From positions 1,702,068 through 1,766,067 of the forward strand of contig NW_024468910.1 in assembly GCF_011745365.1 (NCBI RefSeq): DNA of 64,000 bases, in the 5' to 3' direction. The notes beneath the pieces are model-generated. The model saw only the letters and a list, made by a program, of their open reading frames with translations. It had not been told where the DNA came from and did not search any database. This DNA comes from Cryphonectria parasitica EP155. Lineage: Eukaryota > Ascomycota > Sordariomycetes > Diaporthales > Cryphonectriaceae. Both the position numbers and the translations under genes were made by a program. This document shows, piece after piece, positions 23,661-36,166 of this stretch (the stretch's first letter is position 1; every line of letters starts with the position of its first letter).

Positions 23661-25532
23661 GGCTTCTTGTGTTGAAGGAGGTTTTTCCTCCTTTTGCCTA
23701 GTCTTCAGGTTGGGCCAGGTCTTTTGTTGATAAGGCTGTGCCGTATTCACGCCCGGAGCGAGTACTCCTTATGTTGAGGTCCTCTAGCTGATCAGGCATG
23801 GAGGATACAGTGTATGAGGATGTCGAGTGCCTCTATGCCTCCAGGGTTAGAGATCACGATCGTACTGATAATGTGTTGAATAACGAACATCTATTGAAGC
23901 TTATCTCTTCTATTCTATGTACTGACGAGAGTCGTATAATGCTCTCTTTTATCCTCAACTAGGCCCTGAGGGCCTGACTCGCCTTGAGGGATATCTGAAT
24001 CAGTCAATCCGGCGGCACGGCGTGGCCGGACTGGCTGAGGAATGGGCCGGAGCGGCCTGAATAGTGGCTTACATTCAACACTTGGTGCTGTGATCAATAC
24101 GACTTGGCCTGAGAGCACTAATTACACGGTCTGCCAGCCTTAACACAGATACACAACAAGGGAGACCAACTTAATTGTCAGTTACTGCGTCCACGTGGGC
24201 CGCTGGGCCTGGTGCAGGTGAACATGTTTTGTTGTGTTAGAGAGAAGGGAGGAGGAGGGCATGCGAACCGTCACTAACGCTCCCCGTCATCTCTTTTTGC
24301 CCAGTCTATCTTCTCTTCCATGCTTCCCTGTGCTGCTTTCGAACTTCTCCTTCTTCTCTGTTTCCTCTGCTTTTCCCCCAGGCATGCGTTGCATATATAT
24401 GCATGTGTTTGTGAGAGAGAGAATCAGAGGAAGGCCAGAGATTGTAGTCTCCACCACCGACTACTCGATTGAAACTGGTCTTCCGAAAGAAGCGTTTGAG
24501 ATTGGGAACTACGTAGGAGATGCGATGGCAAGGATTCGAAAATCAATCGCCACAAGGTTTCAAACTGACGATGCCCTCGCTGCATCCCCTCTTCAGGTTT
24601 CCTCTTCTCTGTAATTAGAAAGGCTTGTTGATTGCTTACCTACTTTAGCAAGAGTATAGCTCTATCTCACTCCTACCGGGGAGCGATGATTGTGATCTAG
24701 ACTGGGAGCTACTAAGGCTCGGGAGAAATGTCAAGATTGGGCCTGCCACTCTTGAGTGGAGGATTCCATGTTTCTGTACGTCCTTGCTCTCTTGAACTAC
24801 GTGCAAGCATGTTATGAACAACACGTTGATGAACAAAAGTCACGACCTGCGACAATGCGACTTGGCTGCCTGCTGTTCGGTTACTATTTACCAGTTTACT
24901 ACAGTAGTACATTGACTTGCTGGAGTCTATAATTAACACGCGAAACACACACGCGTTACTAATTTTTTTTTTTTCAGTTGGAAACAACAATGCCAGCCAA
25001 ATGGGATCTCGACGACCAGATTATCTTTATTATTTTGAAAATTTACATTGAAGCTCGCAAGCACCAGCAGAAGTTGTCTTGGTATTCCAGCGCCGCCCAA
25101 AAGAGCAGCCCCACCACCTTTTGTGGTTCCGACCACCGATCCCTGGAGCAACAACCCCGCCACGCGTCAACAGTCAAACGTCACCGTCCCGGACACGCGC
25201 ATACTTCGAACTGCGAGAAGTTTTATTTCTTATTTTTATTATTATTATTTTTTTTTTTTCCCAATTGCCCACGCCCGTGAATCACTAGAGAGAAATATTC
25301 TCAAGCAGTCTGGCACCGCCCCTGCTTTGTGGAGGAGGAGAAGAGGGGGGAGGAAGGGAGCAAAGAAGCAAAGAAGCAAAGAAGGAAGGACCTAACGATG
25401 ACCTAGCGTGCACACCGCGTCTTCCCAGGATCAAGATCCACCGTCGAATTCCTCCACCGTCGAATTCCACCGTGAACTTTCCTTACCCATCACATCGTTC
25501 ACCACGGCATTTCGACACCCCCCCGCCGTACC
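23661..25532. other. Transition from repeat block to gene island
   Basis: No supported gene. From about 25.0 kb the base composition turns GC- and pyrimidine-rich, consistent with the promoter and 5' UTR of the next gene. A repeated CACCGTCGAATTCC lies at 25438-25472. A T-rich run lies at 25247-25259. Confidence 0.4.
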
Positions 25533-28255
25533 ATGGCGCCCCGCTTCCTCGCCCCCAAGGAGATCGGCCTTCTCATTCTCCTGACCATCTACTGCGAGGG
25601 CGCTGTGCCAGCTGACCAGCTCATCAACATCCTCACCTTCCTCGCTAGCCATAGCCACACCATCCCGATCAAAATCCCCTCTGCCCCACAACGCCGCTTC
25701 CAGAGGGCCCAGGAGGACATAGACCTGATCGAGTCCATCACCCCGTTCGAGACTCTCCTGCAGCCCATCCCTGCCGCCGTGGGCCTTCCCGGCCGGAGGT
25801 TGTGGGATCTCTTCCTCTCCCGCCTATGGGATCTCGACTCCCTCGATACCCTCCACCGCTTCTTCTACGGCCTGCCCGCCATCATCGCCACCAAGGAACA
25901 GATCCGCCGCATGATCGAGCACGATGACAACCATGAAGGCGCCGACCTCGACCACACCGTCCCTCTGCTGTCAAACTCCCCCCTGGGTCTATTCGCCCGC
26001 AGGGCTCATGTCGAGTTCCGCAGGCTCCCCTTCCTGAGCGCCTCCCGCCTATGGACGGACTTTGTCATATACCGCCAGCCGACCGCCGCCGCCTGGGCTC
26101 GTTGTGGTAGTCCCATACTGGGCCTACGACCGCTATCCTCCTTCGACGCCGCTCTCGAGGCCGGCGCCCCTCCCGATTGGGGCTCCTGGGTCCCCGATCT
26201 TGTGTATGGCGACGTCGGCAACACCCCGACGCCCGCGAGCGCCTGGAACATTGATGGCCTGATTGAGTTCCAGGTTGCCCAGATGCAACGTATAGTTTTG
26301 TCCCTCTGCTCTACTCTCCTGTCCTTGCGGGCTCTTGGCCTTGGGGGGGTTGGTCATCCTTCTTCCAACCTACCTTTGTGTGCTGCTAACTTTGGTTGAC
26401 TTGCGCTCTTCCTGATTTCAGGATACGGGGTCCGCGTGCCTCGGGAGCTGCAACAGCGCTTCTCTATTTTGCTCGAGACCAGTCGTGCCAACCCAAGACT
26501 GGCATATTATCTCAGGTGCGGCACTGGCCCTCCTTCTCCCCTTTTCTTCTCCGGTGGCAACAAAGACCAGCACTGACTCGTTTTTTTTTTTTTTTTTCCT
26601 TTTTGATCAGGTTCCTGGAAGCATGGAGGTCCGGCGACCAGTCTACCTCGTTCGAGTATCTGCACCGCTTCTTCGACTACACCATGCAGAACAGCGATCG
26701 CGAACACCACCAGTATGCCCTGCTGAACCTGGCAGTTCTGCAGGAAGATTTCGGCTGCCACGCAGACGCCATGTCCTCCATCCTCGAGACCATCGCCGCG
26801 GGCCGCCAAAAGCAAGACATCACCTGCCTCAACTTCGCCCTGAACTTCTACTACAACTTCAGCCTGCAGCACCCGCGTCTAGTCGAATCTGCCAGAGCCC
26901 GCACCATGTCTGCCGCCGGCCGAGAGACCCTCAGGTATCTTGGCTCCAAAGCCCAGGAAGCCGGCATGTGGCCTACCTGGTGTACCGCCCTGTTAGCCGA
27001 AGCCAAGGAAGGCCTCACCAGCGGTGGCAGCATCGCCCTCGCTCTGGAGAACATTGCGCGCAGCTCGCACATCATCGTGCGGCGCGGCCTGGTCAATATG
27101 TTTGGCACCCAGCTCTCCCTCTACGTCACTGTCTGGGACCGTGTGGGTGTTGGCATCCTCGCCAACATGCTCTGCGACATGTTCCTGCGCTGTCATGCCC
27201 AGAATGCCATCCTGGATGACACCCTGAAGATTACCTGCCGCCTCGCTGGCCTGTTGGTTGGAGCTGGTAGGTACGACGAGGGGCTGGAGCTCCTCGAGAA
27301 CATGGACCCCGACTGCCTGCACATCTGGAAATCCGAAAGGTACCGCCAGAAGCTGCGCGCCCTTGTTAAGCTGCGCAGGAACCTTCATCGCGGCGACCTC
27401 GACGCAGCCGACCTCCTCCTGCGCCAGGTCTTGCAGACGAGAAGCGACGACGAGCCCGACCTGCTTTTTGTTGCTGACTCCCTCCACTTCGATCTGCTCG
27501 TCCGCCGCGGCGATTTCCGCGCTGCCTTTGACACGGTTGACCGTCTCATCACTGAGGCACACGAGCGCAGCGGCCGCCTTGGCGCTGACGTCGTGCTGCG
27601 TGTCCGGCTGCTCCTGATGAAGGCCCACCTTTTTGAGCGCACCGGTCGCCCGCACCGAGGCTTCTCGATCGCCGTGCGTGCCGTCGCCCTGTCTTGGAAG
27701 GCCGGTCTGCCCGCCCTCCTCTGGCAGTCCGTCGCTGCACTGGCCGTCATCCTCAACGCCCTCGGCGATCACGACGGCGCTGCTGACCTGCTGTGCGCCG
27801 TCCTCCCGCGATGTTTAGAGTCCGACTTTAGTCACCTGGCTGCCAACATGTATTCGAGCCTTGCCGATGCGTACGTCGGTATCGCAGGACAGGTCGGGGC
27901 CAAGACGCCGGCGGTACAGGGCGGCAGGTCATATGAGGCGAATGACGAGGAGGACGAAGAGGAGGAGGACGAAGAGGAGGAGGACGAAGAGGAGGAGGAC
28001 GACGACGACGACTTGATCGTGGTGGATCAGGACGACACCGCAGAGAAGGCGAGGATGGAGTACCTAAACAAAGCTATGGACCCGCTGCGGCGCGCCTTTG
28101 AACTCTATGTAGCCGTAGAAGATCTACAGCAGAAGCTGGAGGTGACGGCCAAGATGGCCATGATCATGAGGGTCAGAGGCGAGATGACGGCGGCGGACGA
28201 CCTGGCCGCCAGGTATCTGGAGTTGAGGACGGGAGGCGATGACGGTATGAGGTAA
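25533..28255 (+). CDS. APC5: Anaphase-promoting complex subunit 5
   Basis: Exons 25533-26289, 26422-26515 and 26611-28255 join in phase to give 831 aa. Introns are GT-AG (GTATAG...TTTCAG and GTGCGG...GATCAG). APC5 is a TPR scaffold subunit of the APC/C ubiquitin ligase, which degrades cyclins and securin. N-terminal helices (PKEIGLLILLTIYCEG) are followed by the conserved Apc5 TPR signature YALLNLAVLQEDFGCHADAM and an alpha-helical repeat to the C-terminus. Residues about 730-752 form a Glu/Asp tract, probably a disordered loop. Length fits the family. It lies tail-to-tail with COX13, as is usual beside Sordariomycete MAT loci. Identification rests on the TPR signature plus synteny. Confidence 0.88.
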
Positions 28256-28966
28256 GTTGGGGGTCTAGATCCTGTCAGAGACGTGGGTTGGTGAAGTGCA
28301 GACCTCACAGATTTGGTCTGTCTACCAATGAGAAACTGGTGGGAGATGGGGCATTATATCACCATCTAACAGCAACAAGCCGCTGCGCCTCCAAACAAAA
28401 GGACATGACAAAAGCAATTGAGCCTCTGTGCCATCAAGTGGATCCCAGGGGGGCATGCTCGGTGGCCGGCTCTGGATAAGGCGAGCAACGGGTCACAGCT
28501 GGGATAATGTATCTATACCACATCACGGGCGAATAGCAACGACCGATTACTTTTTGCTTTCGTTCTTGATACCGTGGTCGTGGGATGCGTATGAAGACGC
28601 TATTTCACGGAGCATGGCTCGCGAGCCTGCCCTGTGCACGATGAGGACCCGGTGCAAGATGGTATACATATGAAGACACAGCAGCACGACTTGCTACAAC
28701 TCTTGGCCCTCCCCAGGTTCATATTCAGTCGATAGTGCTGCGCATGTCGATGTTGTTCAGATAATAGCACCGTAACCCCGCAGCTTGTCAACGATTCTCC
28801 TATGATCAGACTATGGATTGCAGCTTGCGTCGTGGTGTCCCCATTATGAGTCCCGGTCATGGCGTTCCGGCCCCTGACACAGGCAACCAGCCGGCGGCCC
28901 AGCTCCGTGTAGAGACCTGCCCTGCGGTGGAAAGCGCAACAAGAACAACATGAGCTCGTCACATAC

Positions 28967-29013
<47 letters not shown>

Positions 29014-29279
29014 ACACATACAAACAATGACACCTAACAGACAAGTTTTAAAGTTCCACTCTGTTCAAGTGCATACGTAGCCAAATCGATTGCTGCGACT
29101 CTAGAACACATGTACACAGGTCGATCTGTCCGTCCGTCGACGGTGCGCCCCATCCGCCCTCTGCTTCTATACGTCCGCCGTTCTCAATCTACCTCCATCC
29201 TTTTCGCCATCACGCCTCCTCTTGTTGTTGTTGTTCGTGTCACATGTACAAGAACTCTGTTGGGTCGATTGTCTTCTTC
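28256..29279. other. Convergent intergenic region with (CA)n microsatellite
   Basis: This spacer should hold the 3' UTRs of APC5 and COX13. A nearly pure CA repeat spans 28970-29020. No gene is supported. Confidence 0.6.
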
Positions 29280-30687
29280 TTAGGCAGTCTTGTCCTTGTT
29301 GTGGTAGTTGACCTTGTCGTTCCAGCTGTGTCGTGCGAGATCTGTCAGCATACTGCGCACGTCATGGGGAAGAAGCAGAAAGGAAGAAGAAGGAGAAAAG
29401 GAGAGCATAGCGTCAGAACGAGGGGTCAGGCCAATGATTGATGTTCTGCTGGCGTGAAGAGGCCGTCGCAGCATGGTCTTGCTTGGTGGAGATTCAAGAT
29501 ATGATGTGGACTTGTTGAAAGTTCGGGACACCACGATGCGGGTTTGTTTAGGCATGAGGGGAATCACCGGTTCCTTGAGTCGATTTGGATGTGCGCATTT
29601 GTGGGAAAACCTACAAGAGAGTCTGGCGAGCACGGTCAGCACTTGATATTTAACGGTCGATATTCAACAGCTTTTTTCAGGGAAGTTGCTGGACAAGGAA
29701 GCAAGACGAAGGACCACATTGGTGCCATGCACCTCAGCCTCCCGCCGCTGTCACAACCACAAGACAAATATACCGCCGATAGATAGAGGAGAGGGGGGAA
29801 CAACAGAAGATAGCGCTTACCTTGTCACCGTCACCCCACTGGTAGTTCTTGGTCTGGTTTCAGGCACTCAAATTAGCACCCAGACCTCTGTATACTTGTG
29901 ACCCGGGGTTAAAGAAGGAAAGGATGAGACGTACCCGGATGTTCTGGTAGGGATACTCAGGACGCTCCTCCAGAGGAGGCAAGTGAGACCAGTGCTCCCA
30001 GTGCTCGTTCCAAAGCCAGTAGGCGTTGATACCGGCGCCGAAAAGGGCAGGGATGCAGACGCTGTGGAGGTTGGAAAGAGAAAAAAAAAAAAGAAAAAAA
30101 GTCAGCTCTTCTTGTTGTCATCTTTCATTTCGGTGATGGCAACGGCGATTGGCACTGTAGCCCGCACGGGCGAGGTGCCGGCTGCTTCGAGCTTCCCGGG
30201 TTTCCATCTGTTTTCCTTTTATCTATACGGTGTAGCTCTAGACAGCGGCGCCTCCCCTCCTCCTTCTCGCCAGAACCGGTCGTTGTGCTTTCGCCAAAGG
30301 GAGGTTCGGGAGAGGCCGAAAAAGGGGGTCCATGGGTTTGGCGAGAGATGGGGGACATCGAAAAGGGGTTTGGGGGGTTTGGGGGATGGGGGGGGGGGGG
30401 AGGGGATGGTTTATCATACAAGATGGAAATCTTCTTCCAGAGGCCTAGAAACCATTCCCAATTGCGTCAGTAGTTGTCCCCCCACCCATACATATATCAC
30501 CTGAGGACACCGCGACTCATAAAACATAAAGTAAAGGAATCTTACCGGTGGACTCGGCAGCGTGCTCCTTGACGGCACGGCGCTCGGCAGCAAAGGCAGT
30601 CTCGCCAGCCCTCGGGGCGGTGCTTGCGAAACGGCGCTGCAGGACGGGGGAGCGCAGGGCGCGCAAGACCTGGCGTTGGGCATACAT
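29280..30687 (-). CDS. COX13: Cytochrome c oxidase subunit 6a (Cox13), nuclear-encoded
   Basis: Six exons on the minus strand: 30687-30546, 30444-30420 (25 nt), 30061-29935, 29853-29821, 29622-29615 (8 nt) and 29325-29280. They sum to 381 nt, 126 aa, with no frame error. It is a peripheral subunit of respiratory complex IV in the inner mitochondrial membrane. The Arg-rich, acid-free N-terminus (MYAQRQVLRALRSPVLQRRF) is a mitochondrial presequence. A membrane segment is at about residues 53-73 (ISIFVCIPALFGAGINAY), then the family hallmarks WNEHWEHW, LPPLEERPEYPYQNIR, GDGDK and NDKVNYHNKDK. The 25-nt exon encodes GLWKKISI; the 8-nt exon ACTCTCTT encodes Thr-Leu-Phe. Every intron is GT-AG. Confidence 0.93.
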
Positions 30688-31548
30688 CTTTGGGTGTGGT
30701 GAATGGGTGTCGGCCGATCTGTAGAGATCTCAGCGGGTGTGTGTCAATTGGAGAGTGGAGAGCTTTCTTGCTGTGGTGGTAGGGTGGTCGTCGCGAATTG
30801 AGGTCTTTTGATGTTGCGAAATCAGGCCATGGACGGATTGCCGGGTTAGGAATCGAGGAAGCTCGGACCACCTTCTTCCATGCGCGGAGCTGCATCAGGC
30901 TGGCAGAGCAGCCCCTCACCCCCTTGCTCCCTCCACCCCGACCTACCCCTGTAACAGTGCACGTGACCTAGCCAGAATGAGGGAGACGTCATTAAGGGGA
31001 TGGATGCAAATTCATAGAGAGAGGGGTATTGATAACTTGGACGGTCAGTGTGATTGTTTTGTTTGTAAGAGAGGCAGGCGTGTTGTTCTTGCTGATCGTG
31101 ACCCTGTAGCGAACCCCGGGCAAGTTGGGGTAACTCCTCTCTTGTCATGTAAAGCTAGGATCTGGCTCTGGATCATTCGCAACTCGAACGGGCAGCAAGG
31201 GGGTAGACCAGAAGAGGGCAGGAGCATGCCAGCAGGAGCCCTCTGAGTCGCATTCACCATCTTCTTCCCCCAAAGAGAATCTTCAAGCCTCGATGCTCTG
31301 AATTTCAGGCCTTACTCGGTTTCCTCAGGCCGTTCATCCACGTAAAGTTCCGACCACGAAGACAACCAAGGCATCACAAGAATTGGCTCCGGGGCTGCCA
31401 GACCACAACTTTCGTGCCAGCAGCTGCTTGTGGCCAATGGGAATGCGTCTCCTCCTTCAGTGATAATACGAACTCGCGCACAAAGGAAGGCGCAGGACGG
31501 ACGAGGAGATTGATCAAGAAACCTCGAGGACGCTGCCTCATCCCCACC
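30688..31548. promoter_or_regulatory. Divergent promoter region between COX13 and APN2
   Basis: The two start codons face away from each other across 861 bp, so both promoters must lie here. I could not place a specific TATA box or factor site with confidence. Confidence 0.55.
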
Positions 31549-34049
31549 ATGGGGTTGCGTGTGACAACATGGAATGGTGTGTGCTAATCCCTGTACCCTT
31601 GCCTTGCCCTTTTTCTCGTTCTGATGGCTGACTATCCTCTCTCGTAGTGAACGGTATCAGGTATGTGATCATCAATCAGTCAACTGCAAAGAGGCGAGAC
31701 ATGGGGGGGGGGGGGAAACACAGCTAGGCTGTCCTGGAGTAGTGCCGAGTTGCGCTCACATTACGCACGTCATGGTCACAGGAATCCGTTCGGATACGCG
31801 CCGTGGAACCAGAAGAGGTCATTTCAGGCCATGTTTGACATCCTCGAGGCCGATATTGTCATCATGCAGGAGGCCAAAATCCAGCGCAAAGACTTGACCG
31901 ATGACATGGTGCTGGTGACGGGATGGGATGTGTTTTTCAGTCTGCCGCGGGACAAGAAGGGTACGTATATATCTCCCTGCTTTGTTGCTGCCAGCATTTT
32001 TTTTTTTCGCCTTTATTGTTGACCGTGATGTTGATCCCATCGCAGGTTACTCTGGGGTGGCCATCTATACCCGGAACGCAAAGTGCTGTCCCATCCGCGC
32101 CGAGGAGGGCATCACGGGCGTTTTGTGTCCGCCCAAGTCCACCACTAGGTTCCGAGATCTGCCCGAGGACCAGCAGATAGGAGGTTACCCCCGAGAGGAC
32201 CAGCTGCTTGGGATTGTCGATGAAGCCACCCTCGACTCCGAGGGCCGTACAGTCATCCTCGAGTTCCCCGCTTTCGTCCTCATTGGTGTCTACGTCCCCG
32301 CGACCCGAGATGATACGAGGACGGACTTCCGAATCGGCTTCCTCACCGCCCTCGACGCCAGGATCCGCAACCTCGCCGCCATGGGCAAGCAGGTCATCCT
32401 CGCCGGCGACCTTAATATTATACGGACCGACATCGACACCGCCGGCTGCGCTGACCAGCTGCGCAAAGAAGGCATGACCCTGGACGACTTTTTGTCGACA
32501 CCCTCGCGCCGCCTCTTCAACCAGCTCCTCTTTGAGGGTCAGGTCGTCGGCCAGAGGGACCAAGGGCGCGAGCAGCCAGTCCTGTGGGACATGACCCGGG
32601 CCTTCCACCCAGATCGCCAGGGTATGTTCACCTGCTGGGAGACCAAGAAGAACGCGCGACCTGGCAACTTTGGCAGCCGGATCGACTACATTCTCTGCAC
32701 CGCCGGCATGAAGGACTGGTTCGAGGACGCCAACATCCAGGAGGGCCTGTTGGGATCTGATCATTGCCCTGTCTTCGCTGTCATGGCCGATCGCGTGCGC
32801 CATGGGGCCGAGAACGACTCTCACATTGCCGACCTCGTGAATCCAGTAGGCATGTTCAAGGAGGGCCGGCGCCTGCGGGAGTGGACCACCAGGGACCTGC
32901 TGCCGCAGTCCGCCAAGCTGCTAGACGAGTTTGACCGCCGCCGCACTATCAAGGACATGTTCGCCAAGAGGCCTGCCGCCCCTTTCAAACCCATCCAGCA
33001 ACAGCCCGCAACGGAGCCTGGCGTCGAGTTCAGCATTGATTTTGGCAAGTCATTCTACATACAGGTCCCGTTTACAGCAACAGCCCCTGTACTTTCGTCG
33101 ACGCCCTCTGCAACTCCGCCCCCCCTGACCGACTTCTTCTTCTCCTCCTCCTCCTCCTCCTCCTCCTCCCCATCCCCCACCACCATGAGCCGCACGCCGT
33201 CCAATGCCACCCCCCTTCCCCGAATAACTCGTGCTCCGCCACCACCCCCTTCTAAGCGTGCCGCACCAAACATGACCAGCCAGTCAGTCAAGAAGCCCAA
33301 GACGACAGTGGTGACCAAGGATAGAGGCAAGGCCGCCCCCGGCCCTTCACAGAGCAGTTTGAGAGGCTTCTTCAAGCCCAAGACGCCAGCACTGGACACC
33401 ATCGACGAGGAGACATTGGACGGGGAGGCAAGCGGGGAGGGGAAAGGGGAAGAAGAAGAGGGAGGAAGCCCGGCGCGAGCGAAGGCACCAGCAGCACCGT
33501 CACAGGCAGCTTCTTCTCCAGTCAAGAAGACATCTATCTCAACGTCGCAGCTGGACGGCATCGGTCGTAGCCCTGGCCCTGGCGGCCTGCCTCACGATGC
33601 GCTGGCTGACGGAAAGCAGGAGATGGCCGCGGCGATGGCGACAGCACCAGATGAAGACAAGGTCTTTGATCCTATCGAGTCCAAAGAGTCATGGTCTAAG
33701 TTATTGGGCAAAAAGCGGCCAGCGCCGTTGTGTGAGCACGGCGAACCCTGCATCAGCTACGTGACCAAGAAGCCTGGCGTTAATACTGGTCAGTTCCCCT
33801 TCCCCCGCCCCCCCCCCCCCAAAAGAAAAGAAATGCCCACCAAGACAAGATAGCATCTTGACATTTGCTCGTCGTCACGCCCAACTCCAGCTACATGGAT
33901 CCCGAGCTAACCCACCTCCTCCCCCTCCAGGCCGCTCCTTTTACATGTGCTCACGACCGCTGGGACCCTCGGGACAAAAGGAGAAGGGATCATCATCACA
34001 GTGGCGGTGTGGGACATTTATCTGGCAGTCGGACTGGAAAGGATCATGA
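31549..34049 (+). CDS. APN2: AP endonuclease 2 / DNA lyase (Apn2)
   Basis: Exons 31549-31576, 31648-31660 (13 nt), 31782-31960, 32046-33788 and 33931-34049 give 693 aa in phase. It is a nuclear abasic-site endonuclease and 3' phosphodiesterase of the exonuclease III family. Visible motifs: TTWNVNGIR (residues about 7-14), MQEAK with Glu44, GDLNI with Asp195 and Asn197, and the catalytic SDHCPV with Asp312-His313. A disordered Ser/Pro linker follows, then a PCNA-binding PIP-type box QSSLRGFF (509-516) and a C-terminal zf-GRF domain (about 633-690: LCEHGEPC, SFYMCSRP, WRCGTFIW). All catalytic residues expected are present. It is the classical left flank of MAT in Sordariomycetes. Confidence 0.95.
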
Positions 34050-35101
34050 TGGGAGACAAGTCTACCGTTATAGTCATAGTTATTAGCGTGACCCCCAAAG
34101 AAAAAAAACCATTGTTGGTTTACAATAACCTTTTTCTTTGATTGCTGTCTAGGTGCTACCTAATTTCTTTGGGGGCCAGACCGATAAGAACATCTTCCAG
34201 GAAACCTCACACCCTCACCGGTGGAGGAACCCTGTGCCCTTTTTTCCTCGGGATTCCCCTCCGTGTCCACCACCCAAGTTGCCATTTGTCATCATCATAA
34301 GTATGGTTTTGTTTTGTTTGCTCGTTCGGTGCCGACGAGAGAACCAAGTCTTCCAGGAACAGCACACACACACACCCCTCACCGACGGTGATCCTGTGCC
34401 CCTCACAATTGCCTCAGCCCCACCATCATTACCATTTGCCACCCAGTGTCAAACCTGTCCATTAACCATACCAGCCATTTTGGCCATAGCACCCCCCCAA
34501 ACCCGTTCCGCCGAATCCATCCCTTGGTCCCATGAGGGACTTGCCGCCAGTACGATGACGGCAGAGACGCAGGAATCCGAACCAATTTTCCCCCCCCCCC
34601 GGGGAAAGGTGCCACCTGTCCCCCTCCCCCCCCCCCCCCCCATACTCGAAAAAGAAAAAAGAAAGGCCAATGTAGCTCGGTTCAGAAGTCCCAGGCTGCG
34701 TGTAGCTCCTCCACATTACTCGTCCTTTTGGCGAGACTTGGGCCCCCAGCCCGGGCCCAAGTGCAAGGCTGCCTCCCGTACCTGGTCGGCACATGCCGTG
34801 ATGTAGGAAAATAGAAAGGGAAAAAAAGGAAAGGAAAAGATAACGTGACAGAGTCGGCGGAGAGGTCGCCATTTGTCGTGCTTGCTGTCAAACCGTAACC
34901 GTGTTGCGGATTTGGGGGGAAGTCGGTGTGGTGTCGAATAGCGGGATGCAAGAATATTCCGATGCCGTAGGGTTGTTTGGGACTTTGAATTCAGTGATGC
35001 GTTGCTCCAATCTCCTGAAATGACTATTGAGTGATGAAAGCAAACATGACTTCTGGAGATTTGGTCGATAACAGGACAGCCTGCGTCGAAGGCTGGCAGG
35101 C
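34050..35101. other. APN2-MAT intergenic region with imperfect duplication
   Basis: Segments about 34190-34290 and 34341-34445 share the order CTTCCAGGAA, a CACCC-rich run, CCCTCACCG, CCTGTGCCC and CCATTTG. This suggests an old tandem duplication of about 150 bp. Poly(C) runs occur at about 34591-34600 and 34623-34640. No gene is supported. One idiomorph boundary may lie in this stretch. Confidence 0.4.
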
Positions 35102-36166
35102 TTACTCCTCGTCATCGTCCTCGGTGTAGTCTGACTGACTGGTGGTCGACAGTGTGTCATTCGACTGCGCGTTGGTAGACTTGTCGACATTCTTTTTGGC
35201 ACGGCGTTTAACCTCAGACGACTTGCGAGGATGGTACTTGTAGTCGGGGTGGGCTATCATGAAAGCAGCCTTGATGTCGGCAGCCTTCTTTCGGTAGGCG
35301 TCACGGACTTCCTCGCTCTCGCTCTGCCACTGACGTCCGATCTTCTTGGCTAATAATTGTTAGTTTTGAACTTACTCCCGATGGATTGGGGAAGATAATG
35401 GGCTGGAGTCACTTACAGATCTCGATGTTGGATGCGTCAGGGTGGGCCTCAGAGACAGTCCGGTGGTGAGCAGCACGGTAGATAATAAAGGGGTTAGGGG
35501 GACGAGGAATGTGATCTGTGGTGTTCTCGGTCGAAGCAGGAGTGGAAGCTTCAGTCGAAGCATCACCGGTGGTCAGGTGCTGCTGCTGGGGTGGCAGAGG
35601 AGGCATGGCTCCTCCATTGTTGAGGAAGAAGGCGATTCCTGCCCAGGTCTGGGTTCCATTGAGCTGGAATGTAGGAATCACACTGCCCTGTGCAGCTCGA
35701 AGAGCGTAAGCTCCAGTGAAGGGGTCGAACTGTTGGAAACCGCGCAGAGGACCGATGAAAAGTCTGTTCGGAGCGATGCCGTCTCCGACAATAAGAGTGT
35801 CCTCGCCAATGACCTCGCTGCAGCAGCCAAAGTCAGTTGAAGCTCTTGAGAATTGGAGATATAGGTAGAAACGACTTACTCCATAATCGCGGTGAAAGTA
35901 AATTTCTGGTGAATGTCGAGAGCCTCGAACTCAGGAGCATCGAAGGCTACAGTCTTGGACAGGTTGAAAGCATGGAACTGCAATCCAATGGTATCGATGA
36001 AGTCAAGAAAGAGCTGACCATTGCCCTCGCTGTGGGCAATCGCGCCGTTCATGGCAACCTGATCCACAGCAGTCGACAGAGTGGGAGACATGTGAAAACA
36101 TGGCTCGCGACCGCCAGCCACGGCAGCCTGACTCTCGTTGAGGAGGAAAGTGCAGAGGTCAGCCAT
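35102..36166 (-). CDS. MAT1-2-1: Mating-type HMG-box protein MAT1-2-1
   Basis: Exons 36166-35880, 35817-35417 and 35349-35102 (introns 62 and 67 nt, both GTAAGT donors) give 311 aa. It is a DNA-binding transcription factor that sets mating identity and activates pheromone and receptor genes. The HMG box spans about residues 199-270: IPRPPNPFIIYR, NIEISKKIGRQW, EEVRDAYRKKA, HPDYKYHPRK. The second intron interrupts the Ser230 codon inside the box, the position conserved in MAT1-2-1 genes. A Lys/Arg patch (VKRRAKKN) follows the box and could serve nuclear import, and the tail is acidic (YTEDDDEE). Changes from the common consensus include Pro in PPNPF and Ile in SKKIG. It lies head-to-head with the gene at 36929. 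Confidence 0.95.

Noticed and set aside
26993..27772. 259-aa minus-strand open frame
   Set aside because: Antisense shadow of the large APC5 exon, with no recognisable domain.
34153..34806. 217-aa Pro-rich plus-strand frame between APN2 and MAT1-2-1
   Set aside because: It runs through poly(C) and a tandem duplication, and several competing frames are open on both strands; no homology signal.
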